Assembly: GCA_964406605.1 (NCBI GenBank)
Contig: CAYOSF010000003.1
Coordinates: 62,001 to 126,000 of the forward strand
DNA from: CAYOSF01 sp964406605
Lineage (GTDB): Bacteria > Chloroflexota > Dehalococcoidia > DSTF01 > RBG-16-68-14
Length of the DNA: 64,000 nt
Direction of reading: 5' to 3'
Shown: piece after piece, positions 43,023 through 51,697 of the stretch
Layout: each line of letters starts with the position of its first letter
Numbering within the stretch: the stretch's first letter is position 1
The notes under the pieces: generated by a model
The model's database searches: none
Seen by the model: the letters and a program-made list of their open reading frames with translations, nothing else
Told to the model about the DNA's origin: nothing
Translations under genes and position numbers: made by a program

Positions 43023-44372
43023 TCACTCGAACATCCACTCGTAGGGAGTGTCGCGGAACGCTTCGCGCAGCTCGTCGTAGTTCTCGAGGAGTTCGCGTAG
43101 AGGTTCGGGATTCTGCCGGCGCAGTGTGATCGTGAGCGGCTTCGGCTCGGCGCCGAGGAATCTCTGGGGTGCGTCGAACGTCGGCATACCATCGCCGCTC
43201 AGGTCCTCGTAGAACACGGTGAGACTGGGGTGTTGGCGGAACAGCTCCTCAAAGTGAGCGCTGGTAACCTCAGTCGTCGTAATGAACTTGCGCAGTTCTT
43301 CCTCCGATACGACCGCTTGGACGCGGGGGGCTACCTTGCCGGCTCTCGCTGGCCGGGCGAGTCTCCACAGCCAGGCAGCCGCCTTGCCCGGCCGGCGAAG
43401 GGCGAGCATGACATAGGCGGGGGTGAGCTTCCGCCTCACCTCCGTCGACCTGGCTGATGCCCAGCCGGCGCGCCGTCCCGGTTCCACCTGCCATACGCCC
43501 GTGATGTCGGCGATCTTGCGCGACAGCAGCATTCGGAGCAGGTTGCGCCGTTTCAGATGCAGGACGCGCAGATCCGTGTCTTCGGTCAGCGCCTCCCACA
43601 GGCCAGGGAAGGCCCAGAAGTGAACGTAGTGGAACTTGAAGCCGACGGCCTTGACACTGTCCGGATGCTGGCAGAAGATCCGCTCGCGAAGAAAGCGCAC
43701 GGGGTCGCCCTTGCGCAGCGCGAGGTCGTCCGCGTTCCTGTCATCGTACCCTTCCACGGAGTAGTCGATCTCGTTCGTCTTGAGGTTGAACAGCTCACGG
43801 AAGCAGATGATATCGGGGCTGGAGTTCAGCGCTTGGGCGAGCATGGTTGAACCGGTCCTGGCTCCGCTCAAGATCACGAACCGTGTGAAGCCGCAGCCCT
43901 CACTCGCGAGCCGTGACGGCTCCTTCCTCGCGCGTTGACCGGTGGCCTCCGAGTGGTACCGCGCGAACGACGCCAGGAGGTTGAGCATGATGCTGCTGGA
44001 CGGATTGGACAGCTCGAACTTGCCCTCGGTCACAGACGCGAGGTCGACGCCTAGACTGCTCATTCGCTGGAAGCTCTCAGACGCGACAACGAGGCTCCGC
44101 GCCCATCTATCGAGGCGAGAGACGACGACGACGTTGGGCTGCCGGTCTGAGAGGCTCTCCATGAGCTCACGGAATGCCGGCCTCATCGCCGTATCGTCGG
44201 TGTCCGCAAACTCGCCTTCGTCTCTAAAGAAACGGTCAATCCCGAGGCCGTGCCGCGCGCACCATTGCCGGATGGCTGCTTCCTGTGATTCCAGCGACAG
44301 ACCCTCAACCTGTTCGTCGCTGCTCACGCAGACGTACCCGATGGCTGTCTCTCCCGCTCCGGAGTGATTCAT
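43023..44372 (-). CDS. Serine-recombinase catalytic domain fused to Stf0-like sulfotransferase
   Basis: Residues 1-150 are a resolvase/invertase catalytic domain: GYVCVSSDEQVEGLSLESQ with nucleophile S17, VVVSRLDRWARS with R89 and R92, and a final helix (NLLASFARYHSEATGQRARKE) that stops where the DNA-binding part would begin. The essential Arg two residues before the Ser is Cys15, so recombination is probably lost. From about residue 161 a complete sulfotransferase follows (FVILSGARTGSTMLAQALNSS ... RRQNPEPLRELLENYDELR), close to the 44560 paralog. The frame is continuous through the join. ATG 44372 has GGAGC upstream; 44426 is also open. Confidence 0.78.
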   Translation of the reverse strand: MNHSGAGETAIGYVCVSSDEQVEGLSLESQEAAIRQWCARHGLGIDRFFRDEGEFADTDDTAMRPAFRELMESLSDRQPNVVVVSRLDRWARSLVVASESFQRMSSLGVDLASVTEGKFELSNPSSSIMLNLLASFARYHSEATGQRARKEPSRLASEGCGFTRFVILSGARTGSTMLAQALNSSPDIICFRELFNLKTNEIDYSVEGYDDRNADDLALRKGDPVRFLRERIFCQHPDSVKAVGFKFHYVHFWAFPGLWEALTEDTDLRVLHLKRRNLLRMLLSRKIADITGVWQVEPGRRAGWASARSTEVRRKLTPAYVMLALRRPGKAAAWLWRLARPARAGKVAPRVQAVVSEEELRKFITTTEVTSAHFEELFRQHPSLTVFYEDLSGDGMPTFDAPQRFLGAEPKPLTITLRRQNPEPLRELLENYDELREAFRDTPYEWMFE

Positions 44373-44559
44373 GATGCTCCAGTGAGCGCGCTTGATGCCG
44401 GTTCCGGCCCTGTTGCTGCGTTGCACCGTCCCGGGGTGGACGCCGACCTCAACAGAAGAAGGCTCACCGCCGAAGGTGACCTCGCTTGCGCGTGCGCCTT
44501 CGCTCGATCGATATCGGCGGCCCCGGCGTCAGCCCAGCTCCCCGAACGCGAATCGTGGG

Positions 44560-45519
44560 TCATGGCAGGCCACTATCCCGCGTCTGTCCTATCTCTTCAA
44601 ACATCCACTCGTGCGGGCTGCCATGAAGCGCCGCGCGCAGCTCGTCGTAGTTGCGCAGGAGCTCGCGCAGAGGCTCCGGGTTCTGCCGGCGGAGAGTCAC
44701 CGTGAGCGGCTTCGGCTCAACGCCGAGGAACTCCTGAACTCGATTGAACGTCTCCGCATTGTCCTTGACCATGTCTTCGTATGAAATCATGAGCTTCGGA
44801 TGCTCCTGGAACAGACTGTCGAAGTGAGCACTGGTAGCCTCGGACTCCGTAATGAACTTGTGGAGCTCTTCCTCTGAGATGATCGCCGGAACGCGGGGGG
44901 ACGTCTCGTACACTTTCGGAGGATTGACAAGTCTGCGCACCCAGGCGGCTGCAACCTGCGGCTCACGGAAAGCTCTCAGCACGTGGGCCGGTGTGATCTT
45001 CTGCTTCACTTCGTTCGCCAGATTGGCTGCTCTGGCGAACGGACGCCCGGGTTCCTGCTGCCACACCCCGGTGCTCTCGGCGATCTTGAGCGAGACCAGC
45101 GTGCGCAGCAAGTTGCTCCGCTTGAGATGAAGCACGCGGAGTTGCGCATCCTTAGCCAGTGCTTGCCAGAGGCCTGGGAATCCCCAGAAGTGGAGATAGT
45201 GGAACTTGAACCCGACGGCTCTGACGCGGTCAGGGTGCTGACAGAAGATGCGCTCTCGCAGGAAGGCGATGTGGTCGCGGGTCCGCAGCGCCAGGTCCTC
45301 CGCGCTCCCGTTGTCGTAGCCGTCCACGGAGTAGTCGATGGCGTTCAGCGTGTAGTTGAATACCTCGCGAAAGCATATGATATCGGTGCTGGAGTTCAGC
45401 GCCTGGGCAAGCACGGTTGAGCCGGTCCTGGCTCCGCTCAGGATGATGAACCGCGTGTAATCGCGGCCCTTGCCCACCGGCTGGACTTGCTCCCTCTCTG
45501 CACCTGCTTCCTGGCTCAT
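44560..45519 (-). CDS. Stf0-like sulfotransferase of the export operon
   Basis: The PAPS loop is SGARTGSTVLAQALNSS, followed by CFREVFNYTLNAIDYSVDGYDN, VGFKFHYLHFWGFPGLW, LKRSNLLRTLVSLKIAESTGVWQ and the tail TLRRQNPEPLRELLRNYDELR. It has 319 residues. The ATG overlaps the stop of the ABC ATPase gene by four bases, so it is translated with the exporter. This ties sulfation to glycan export. The product is probably a cytoplasmic enzyme that sulfates the glycan before transport. Confidence 0.84.
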   Translation of the reverse strand: MSQEAGAEREQVQPVGKGRDYTRFIILSGARTGSTVLAQALNSSTDIICFREVFNYTLNAIDYSVDGYDNGSAEDLALRTRDHIAFLRERIFCQHPDRVRAVGFKFHYLHFWGFPGLWQALAKDAQLRVLHLKRSNLLRTLVSLKIAESTGVWQQEPGRPFARAANLANEVKQKITPAHVLRAFREPQVAAAWVRRLVNPPKVYETSPRVPAIISEEELHKFITESEATSAHFDSLFQEHPKLMISYEDMVKDNAETFNRVQEFLGVEPKPLTVTLRRQNPEPLRELLRNYDELRAALHGSPHEWMFEEIGQTRDSGLP

Positions 45520-46385
45520 TGCTCCACAGAGCCTGCAGGGCTCTCGGGATCCCGGACTGGGTCATCGCTGCCCGTCCCCAGCGTGGCTCCCAAGGCCCGC
45601 TCGAAGTGGCGGCGCACGGCAGGTGAAGCTTGCACCCGACTGTCGACGTACTGCTTGATCACCGTCTGTGGGTCGCCATCTTGCACGACTCTCCCCCGCT
45701 CGAGAAGAATGACGCGGTCGGCGAAATCAACGAGGGTGCCCACACTGTGCGTGACCAAGACGATGGTCGTGGATCGCTCCTTCAACTGGACGAAATGGTC
45801 GAAGCATTTCTGCTGGAAGTCGGCGTCGCCAACCGCAATGACCTCGTCGATCAACAGGATCTCGGGCTGGACGTGGACCGCAACCGAGAAGCCGAGGCGG
45901 AGGTACATCCCCGAGGAGTAGGTTCGCATCTGCTGGTCGGCGAACTCCTGAAGGCCAGAAAACTCGATGATCTCCGGTACCAGGTTCTTCGCTTGGTTCT
46001 TGGGCAATCCCATGAACAGCGCGTTGAGGTACGCGTTCTCTCGCCCGGTGTCCTGCGGATGAAATCCCGCTCCTAGTTCCAGCAGGGCCGCGTAGCGCCC
46101 GTTGACAGTGACTTCGCCCACGGTTGGGGGCGATATCCCGGCCATCATCCGCAGAAGCGTGCTCTTTCCTGAACCGTTGGGCCCAATCAGGCCGACGATC
46201 TCGCCCCGCTTCACGTCGAGGGTGAGGTCACGGATGGCCCAGAAGGGTTCGCGTGGCCGGAGCTGACGGAGGAGCGCTCGGGGCCGCGCGATGACGTCGC
46301 GGAGCCGCCAGGGTCTCTTTGGGTTCAAGTAGTACCGTTTGGAGACCCCCTCCAGCCTTATTGCGAACTCGTCGCTAGAGCGCAT
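45516..46385 (-). CDS. Polysaccharide ABC exporter ATP-binding protein (Wzt/TagH-like)
   Basis: It has Walker A GLIGPNGSGKSTLLRMMAG, the exporter-type Q-loop region LELGAGFHPQDTGRENAYLNA, the YSSGMYLRLGFSVAVHV signature and Walker B EILLIDEVIAVGDADFQ. All are characteristic of capsule, O-antigen or teichoic acid exporters. At 289 residues it has only a short C-terminal tail, so the sugar-binding domain of O9a-type Wzt is missing. The N-terminal KRYYLNPKRPWRLRDVI is typical. It overlaps the permease gene by 11 bases and the sulfotransferase by four. Confidence 0.9.
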   Translation of the reverse strand: MRSSDEFAIRLEGVSKRYYLNPKRPWRLRDVIARPRALLRQLRPREPFWAIRDLTLDVKRGEIVGLIGPNGSGKSTLLRMMAGISPPTVGEVTVNGRYAALLELGAGFHPQDTGRENAYLNALFMGLPKNQAKNLVPEIIEFSGLQEFADQQMRTYSSGMYLRLGFSVAVHVQPEILLIDEVIAVGDADFQQKCFDHFVQLKERSTTIVLVTHSVGTLVDFADRVILLERGRVVQDGDPQTVIKQYVDSRVQASPAVRRHFERALGATLGTGSDDPVRDPESPAGSVEQ

Positions 46386-47187
46386 CGGCGAAGTACCTTT
46401 CCAGGCGGCGGAAAGCAGCTAGGCCAAGTGCCAGCGCCGCTCCGGTGAGGAGGAGGGTCGGCCAGAGATCGACGCCGGGGAGGTCACCGTAGAGGGCAAG
46501 ATTGCGCCAACTGTCGATCAGGGGCGCAACCGGGTTCATCCTGAGGATCGGCATGAATCGCGGGGGAACACGGTCGAGCGGGTAAATGACGGCCGACATG
46601 TAGAACATGAGGAGAAGCACGACATCCACCATCGGTCCCAGATCGCGGAAGAAGACGTTCAACGAAGCGAGTAGCGTGCCCAGCCCGATCAAGAGGACCA
46701 ACTGCAGTGCTAGCAGCAGCGGTATCCCGATGAGCCAGGTCGCACTGGGCTCGATGCCGGCAAGAAAGGCGAAGAGGGCGAGCACCGGCAGCGTGAGGAG
46801 AAACTGGACGGTGTTGAAGAACACGGCGGACAGCGGCAGGATCAGCTTCGGGAACCGGACTTTCTTCAGCAGTCCCCCATTGCCGACGAAGCTTCCTGTC
46901 GCCTGCATCACGCTGCTCGAGAACCAGTACCACGGGAAGAGTGCCGAGATGAGGAACATCGAGTAGGGGACGCCGGGGATCTCGAAGCGCAACACCCGGC
47001 CCAGGGCGAAGTACAGGACCAATCCCATCGCCAGCGGCCGGGCGATCCACCACATGAAGCTAAGGAACGTTCCTTGATACTTGACGCGCAGATCGCGCGT
47101 AGTCACGGCGATCAAGAGGTCCCACGCAGTAGAGGCGGACTTCGCCGCTGAGGCTATATCGATGCGTCCGGTTGCCGTGGCTTCCAC
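46375..47187 (-). CDS. Polysaccharide ABC exporter permease (Wzm/TagG-like)
   Basis: It has six hydrophobic helices in an ABC-2 layout. The cytoplasmic lead-in VTTRDLRVKYQGTFLSFMWWIARPLAMGLVLYFALGRVLRF is typical of Wzm/TagG, as are ALFPWYWFSSSVMQATGSFVGNGGLLKKVRFPKLILPLS and MFYMSAVIYPLDRVP. GTG 47187 is the preferred start because the longer frame overlaps the upstream methyltransferase gene; no strong ribosome site is present. It forms the channel that moves the finished glycan across the membrane. Confidence 0.87.
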   Translation of the reverse strand: MEATATGRIDIASAAKSASTAWDLLIAVTTRDLRVKYQGTFLSFMWWIARPLAMGLVLYFALGRVLRFEIPGVPYSMFLISALFPWYWFSSSVMQATGSFVGNGGLLKKVRFPKLILPLSAVFFNTVQFLLTLPVLALFAFLAGIEPSATWLIGIPLLLALQLVLLIGLGTLLASLNVFFRDLGPMVDVVLLLMFYMSAVIYPLDRVPPRFMPILRMNPVAPLIDSWRNLALYGDLPGVDLWPTLLLTGAALALGLAAFRRLERYFADAL

Positions 47188-47252
47188 TAGTCTTCGCTCT
47201 GTCCTGCAGGTGCGGCCGGTCGCTACATGGGAGCTGGCCGCTCTATCCTTCG

Positions 47253-47963
47253 CTAGGCAAGAAACTCCAGCATCTCCTGGCCGCGGGGGTGTCCCCATTG
47301 GCCGACGCACTGGGTTTCCCAGCCGGCCTCACGGCCAAGGGCGAGTATCTCCTCCGCATCGTACCGGAATGCCCGGCGGTCGTCCGAGTGGCAGGGGTTC
47401 ACGTAATCCCTGTGAGAGAGGCCCTTCGGCGCGAACGTGGCGAAGAACCGCCCTCCCGTTTGCATGTGCGGCCGCAGGTTCCGCAGGCAGAGGAGGATGT
47501 CGCCCTTGGTCAGATGACTGAAGAGGGATTGCGCCAGTCCGTAGTTCGGCCGCTTCCGAAACTCGTGGAACGCGAATCGGTCTGAAATCACGAATTCAGG
47601 CTGCTTCTCCTTGCGGAGGCGCCGCGAGATCTCATGCTGCAGTCCTGCCTTGATGAGCCACGCATGCTGATCGATTCCGAGGTAGTGTCCTGGCTCGAGG
47701 TAGGCGATGAACAGCGTGCCGCCCCGCAGGCTCCCGCATGCGACATCGACGAAGATGTCCTGCGGAGTGAGTCCCTGCCGCACCATGAACGCGAACTGAG
47801 CCGTCCCGATCTCCTCCCACATGCCGCCCACGTACCCGCGGTGAGGCCTCGCGTCGCGCTCTCCGCGCCAGCGTGCCCGGTACTCCTCGAGCAGCCTGGC
47901 ACCGCCGGGCACGGCCTCAACGGCCCGTCGAACGGCGCCCCTCAGGCTTCCTCGGCTTGTCAT
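47253..47963 (-). CDS. SAM-dependent methyltransferase (first gene of exporter operon)
   Basis: Motif I is DIFVDVACGSLRGGTLFIAYL, followed by GHYLGIDQHAWLIKAGLQHE and FSHLTKGDILLCLRNLRPHMQTGGRFFATF. The fold is class I. GTG 48002 and ATG 47963 are both possible starts; neither has a strong ribosome site. It leads a minus-strand operon: methyltransferase, permease, ATPase, sulfotransferase. Capping methyltransferases often accompany ABC-exported glycans and set chain length, a plausible role here. Confidence 0.75.
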   Translation of the reverse strand: MTSRGSLRGAVRRAVEAVPGGARLLEEYRARWRGERDARPHRGYVGGMWEEIGTAQFAFMVRQGLTPQDIFVDVACGSLRGGTLFIAYLEPGHYLGIDQHAWLIKAGLQHEISRRLRKEKQPEFVISDRFAFHEFRKRPNYGLAQSLFSHLTKGDILLCLRNLRPHMQTGGRFFATFAPKGLSHRDYVNPCHSDDRRAFRYDAEEILALGREAGWETQCVGQWGHPRGQEMLEFLA

Positions 47964-48174
47964 CTGCCAGACGCGTTCCTTGTGGAAGGCAGGGTTCCCC
48001 ACTTTCTGTCAAGCGAGCCCACATATGTTAACACACGTTGTGAATCCGCCGTTTCACTCCCACTGGCATTGCAGGCCGCCCCTTTGTTTCCGGGGTAGGC
48101 GGCCGACCGCCGACGGCCGTTCGCGGCTTATGTTATGATCGGGCCGACTGGGGTGTTACTAGAGTAAGCGACCC

Positions 48175-49221
48175 ATGGTTCGATTAAGAAGCGAGCCGAA
48201 TTCGAGCCCGTCGGAGAGCGTCATCTTGTCGAAGCCGTCCGCAGCGGTTACCTGCCCTTCGGTCGCCATCGTCACGGTGAACACCAACGGCGCGGCGTTC
48301 ATTGAGGAATTCGCGCAGTCGCTCGCCTCCGTCGGGTACCCCAACTACCATCTGGTTGTCGTCGACAACGCCTCCACCGACGATTCGCTGCAGATCTTGG
48401 AGCGACTGCATCCCCAGGCGGTGATCCTTCGGAACGAAGCCAACCTGGGCTTCACCGGCGCCTGCAACCGTGGGCTCCAGTACTGCCTGGATCATTCCTT
48501 CGACTACGTGCTCTTTCTCAACGGCGATGTCCTGATGGAGCCGGACTTCTTGGACCGCCTGGTGGCTGCCGCGGACGAGCGGACCATGACCGCGCCGAAA
48601 TCCTATCTCTACCACCACCCGGGGCGGCTGGATGATTCTGTCGGCGAGTTCGACTGGACGCGGGGCGTCTGGAGGCGGCCGATCCTGGGAAGGGAACCGA
48701 CACCCGACTTCGATCAGCCGCGCCTTGTCGATAGCGCCAACCTCTCATGCCTCCTCGTACCGAGCGGCCTCCTTCGAGATGTCGGACTGCTGGACGACAG
48801 CTTCTTCATCTACTATGACGACACCGATTTCGTCAGGCGCGCGCGGGACCGGAACTACCGGCTCTGGTTCGTGCCCTCCGCCGTCATCCATCACCGCAAG
48901 GGTGCGACCATCGGTGGACCGGAAACCGCCTTTGGGCTCTATTATCTCACTCGCAACCGGCCGTATCTCATCCGGAAGCACGTTCGTTCTCCCGTGCGCT
49001 TGGCCTTGTTCTGGGGATATTTCGCAACCAGCCGTTTCGCCCGAGCCGCGATCAAGCTGAGCCGCGGTCGAGGTGACTTGGCCCGCGCGATCCTTCTGGG
49101 AATCGTGGACTATTGGCGCGGCAACATGGGCAAGACGGTCGAGCGTGATGACGGCTCGGGCAGAACCGAGCGAAACGGCCCTGGCCTCAAACTGCCGGAA
49201 GGGCCCGTGCCGGGTTCGTGA
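48175..49221 (+). CDS. Family 2 glycosyltransferase (rhamnosyltransferase-like)
   Basis: The GT-A fold is shown by VAIVTVNTNGAAFIEEFAQSLASVGYPNYHLVVVDNASTDDS, then NLGFTGACNRGLQYCL, the metal-site region VLFLNGDVLMEPDFL and the ED-like block DDSFFIYYDDTDFVRRARDRNYRLWFVPSAVIHHRKGATIGG. It is inverting, uses a nucleotide sugar (dTDP-rhamnose would fit the downstream rmlD-like gene) and acts on the cytoplasmic side of the membrane. Length is 348. An extended -10-like TGTTATGAT is at 48132-48140. Confidence 0.87.
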   Translation: MVRLRSEPNSSPSESVILSKPSAAVTCPSVAIVTVNTNGAAFIEEFAQSLASVGYPNYHLVVVDNASTDDSLQILERLHPQAVILRNEANLGFTGACNRGLQYCLDHSFDYVLFLNGDVLMEPDFLDRLVAAADERTMTAPKSYLYHHPGRLDDSVGEFDWTRGVWRRPILGREPTPDFDQPRLVDSANLSCLLVPSGLLRDVGLLDDSFFIYYDDTDFVRRARDRNYRLWFVPSAVIHHRKGATIGGPETAFGLYYLTRNRPYLIRKHVRSPVRLALFWGYFATSRFARAAIKLSRGRGDLARAILLGIVDYWRGNMGKTVERDDGSGRTERNGPGLKLPEGPVPGS

Positions 49222-49595
49222 ATCACCATGCTGCACTACCTGGTAGAAGGTGACGAGAGTGAATTTGGAGCGTGTAGCCGATACGCGCCGAGCGTGTCGA
49301 GCCAGCGCCCGAATACCCCGAATGTGGGAGATTGACAACTCTTCACTTTTGTGATACATAACTATGGACTGAGACTGGTGGCCCAGCAACCGCCCGAGCC
49401 CCGCCGTTCCCCGCCGACAGAGGGCCTGTTAGGGTTTCCCGTCGTTCGGTCAGGAGACGCGTGCAGCGGACATGTGCCGCAGCGTGTCAGAGAGAGGGAG
49501 GCGTGGCAATCGTGCGTTCGCCCAAACGTCGCCCGACGCAAGGCAGCGTTGCGCTGCCGGCGTCGCACGGTGGCTCGCCGGAGGGCGGTAGCACG
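49222..49595 (+). other. 374-base intergenic region with promoter and long leader
   Basis: It includes the promoter at 49332-49360. The 5' leader that follows is about 230 bases and has no gene I can support. I could not match it to a known riboswitch. Confidence 0.4.
49332..49360 (+). promoter_or_regulatory. Sigma-70-type promoter of the epimerase/rmlD operon
   Basis: A perfect TTGACA (49332-49337) stands 17 bases from TACATA (49355-49360). The surrounding stretch is markedly AT-rich compared with the rest of the window. Confidence 0.6.
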
Positions 49596-50633
49596 ATGAG
49601 AAGGGTCCTCGTCACCGGCGGCGGCGGGTATATTGGGTGCGTCCTGGTCGGCAAGCTTCTCTCACAGGGCTACGCTGTCCGAGTGCTGGATCGGTTGTTC
49701 TGGGGGCGAGAACCGCTCGCCGCCTTCATCGACCAGATCGAGCTCATCTCCGGCGACATTCGAGATATCCGCGACGAGTGGCTCGATGACGTTGACGGCG
49801 TGGTGCACCTGGCCGGTCTCTCCAACGACCCCACCGCGGAGTACGACCCGGAGGCGAACTGGCAGATGAACGCCCTGGGCACCGAGCGCCTTGGCGCCGC
49901 CTGCAAGCGGCTCGGCATTGAGCGCCTGACGTTCGGGTCGAGTTGCTCCATCTACGACGGGCTACCGGCCAACAAGGTGTTGAGGGAGACTCAGAAGGTC
50001 AACCCGAAGGGTGCCTACTCGGAAGGGAAGTACTACGCTGAGAGGCGCCTCCTCGAGATGGCGGGCGACGGGTTCTGTCCGGTGATCCTTCGTCAGGGCA
50101 CGGTCTTCGGCTTCAGCCCCCGAATGCGGTACGACCTCGTCGTGAACACGTTCGTCAAGGACGCCATGGACGTCGGCCAGCTCCAACTCCACGGTGAAGG
50201 CCGGATGTGGCGACCCCTGGTTGACGTTGGAGATGTCGCCGACGCGCATATCGCGTGTCTTCAGGCACCCACCTCGGCCGTTCAGGGGGAGGTATTCAAC
50301 GTCGTCCTCGGTAACTATGAGATTCGGGACCTTGCGCGGATGGTTCGCGGCGTCATGAAGAGACAGGACTACGACGTGCGGCTGGTCGATGTTCCCGCGC
50401 CGCCTCGAGTACGTGACTATCGTTGCTCCAACGCCAAGATGACGCGGGTTCTCGGCTTCACGCCTCGGGTTACGATTCCTGGAGCCATCGCCAACATGGT
50501 AAGCTGGATCTTGAGCGACGGCTACATGGACTTCCACAACCCGCGATTCTACAACACCCAGTGGATGGAGCTCCTGACGGAGCGCACTGGGCGGTACGCA
50601 TCCGCGGGGAGCGTGTCAGAAGCCAGCGCGTAG
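49596..50633 (+). CDS. NAD-dependent sugar epimerase/dehydratase
   Basis: The extended SDR enzyme opens with VLVTGGGGYIGCVL and has GDIRDIRD, VVHLAGLSNDP, the Ser motif FGSSCSIYDG, and the catalytic YSEGKYYAE (YxxxK). A REDUCED-type C-terminus follows with WRPLVDVGDVADAHIACL. It belongs to the UDP/dTDP-sugar 4-epimerase or dehydratase class, but the exact reaction is unclear. ATG 49596 follows GGAGGGCGG; the longer frame upstream has no conservation. It is three bases from the rmlD-like gene, so one operon is likely. Confidence 0.85.
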   Translation: MRRVLVTGGGGYIGCVLVGKLLSQGYAVRVLDRLFWGREPLAAFIDQIELISGDIRDIRDEWLDDVDGVVHLAGLSNDPTAEYDPEANWQMNALGTERLGAACKRLGIERLTFGSSCSIYDGLPANKVLRETQKVNPKGAYSEGKYYAERRLLEMAGDGFCPVILRQGTVFGFSPRMRYDLVVNTFVKDAMDVGQLQLHGEGRMWRPLVDVGDVADAHIACLQAPTSAVQGEVFNVVLGNYEIRDLARMVRGVMKRQDYDVRLVDVPAPPRVRDYRCSNAKMTRVLGFTPRVTIPGAIANMVSWILSDGYMDFHNPRFYNTQWMELLTERTGRYASAGSVSEASA

Positions 50634-50636
50634 CCC

Positions 50637-51497
50637 ATGCGCGCGCTCCTCATTGGCAGCAAAGGCCAGTTGGGGAGCGACCTCTGCCGTATCTGGAGCG
50701 ATGGCCTCATCGCTCTCCCCCACGAAGACCTCGATGTCTGCGACCGTGAGCGGGTTCATGCTGTCCTCCGGCGCGAGTCCCCGGATCTTGTCATCAATAC
50801 GGCCGCCTACCACCGCGTCGACGAATGCGAGAGCAACGCTGCCCTCGCTTTTGAGGTGAATGCGTTGGGCGCCAAGAACGTGGCCGACGCCGCGCGCGAG
50901 GCCGGCGCCGCGGTCATGTTCGTCAGCACGGACTACGTGTTCGATGGCGAGAAGGGCAGTCCGTACGTCGAGGAGGACACCGCGCGGCCGCTGAGCGTGT
51001 ATGGCACGTCGAAGCTCGCCGGAGAGCACCTCGTGCGCCAGAGCAACGAGAAGCACTACGTCGTGCGTAGCTCGAGTCTGTTCGGAGTGGCCGGGGCGAG
51101 CGGCAAGGGGGGCAACTTCGTCGAGACCATGATCCGAAAGGCCCGCGAAGGCGAACCGCTGCGGGTCGTGGACGACCAGGTCTCCGTGCCCACCCTGACG
51201 TGGGACCTGGCCCAGGGGCTGCGCGAGCTTGCGAAGACCGAAAGGTACGGCCTCTACCACGTCACGAACAGCGGTCAAACGTCCTGGTACCGCTTCGCGG
51301 CAAAGATCTTCGAACTCACCGGGCTGACGCCCAGTCTCACGGCCATCACCAGTGAGGAGCTGGGCGCGCCCGCGCGGCGCCCTCACTTCTCTGTCCTGGA
51401 GAACCGAGCCGCGAAAGCTGCCGGCTTGGAGCCGCTCCGTTCTTGGGAAGAGGCGCTGGAGGCGTATCTCAGGGAGAAGGGACACCTCCAGTCCTAG
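50637..51497 (+). CDS. rmlD: dTDP-4-dehydrorhamnose reductase-like enzyme
   Basis: The family start ALLIGSKGQLGSDL, then DVCDRERV, PDLVINTAAYHRVDECES, VFVSTDYVFDGEKGSPYVEEDTARPLSVYGTSKLAGE (YGTSK catalytic pair) and VVRSSSLFG are diagnostic for RmlD. It reduces dTDP-4-keto-L-rhamnose to dTDP-L-rhamnose, or a related 6-deoxy sugar. rmlA, rmlB and rmlC are not in the window. Its gene begins three bases after the epimerase. Confidence 0.88.
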   Translation: MRALLIGSKGQLGSDLCRIWSDGLIALPHEDLDVCDRERVHAVLRRESPDLVINTAAYHRVDECESNAALAFEVNALGAKNVADAAREAGAAVMFVSTDYVFDGEKGSPYVEEDTARPLSVYGTSKLAGEHLVRQSNEKHYVVRSSSLFGVAGASGKGGNFVETMIRKAREGEPLRVVDDQVSVPTLTWDLAQGLRELAKTERYGLYHVTNSGQTSWYRFAAKIFELTGLTPSLTAITSEELGAPARRPHFSVLENRAAKAAGLEPLRSWEEALEAYLREKGHLQS

Positions 51498-51697
51498 ACC
51501 GTGCCGTGGACGCCGCCCAGGTGCGGCGACGCGAGCGCCTTGGTAGCCTGATTCTCATTCGTTCCGGGTGTCAGTGCGTCGAAGGGGCGGCCAGGCATTC
51601 CACCCACAGCCTCCGCCCACAATCGTCCCGCCCGGCCCTTGTCCCCTACGCGGAGTAGCGGAGCTGTAGACCTGGCGGCAGCACTGAGGGGACAGCG

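Noticed and set aside
42859..43044. Small + strand open frame after the second methyltransferase
   Set aside because: It has no ribosome site or recognisable sequence and overlaps the end of the sulfotransferase gene on the other strand.
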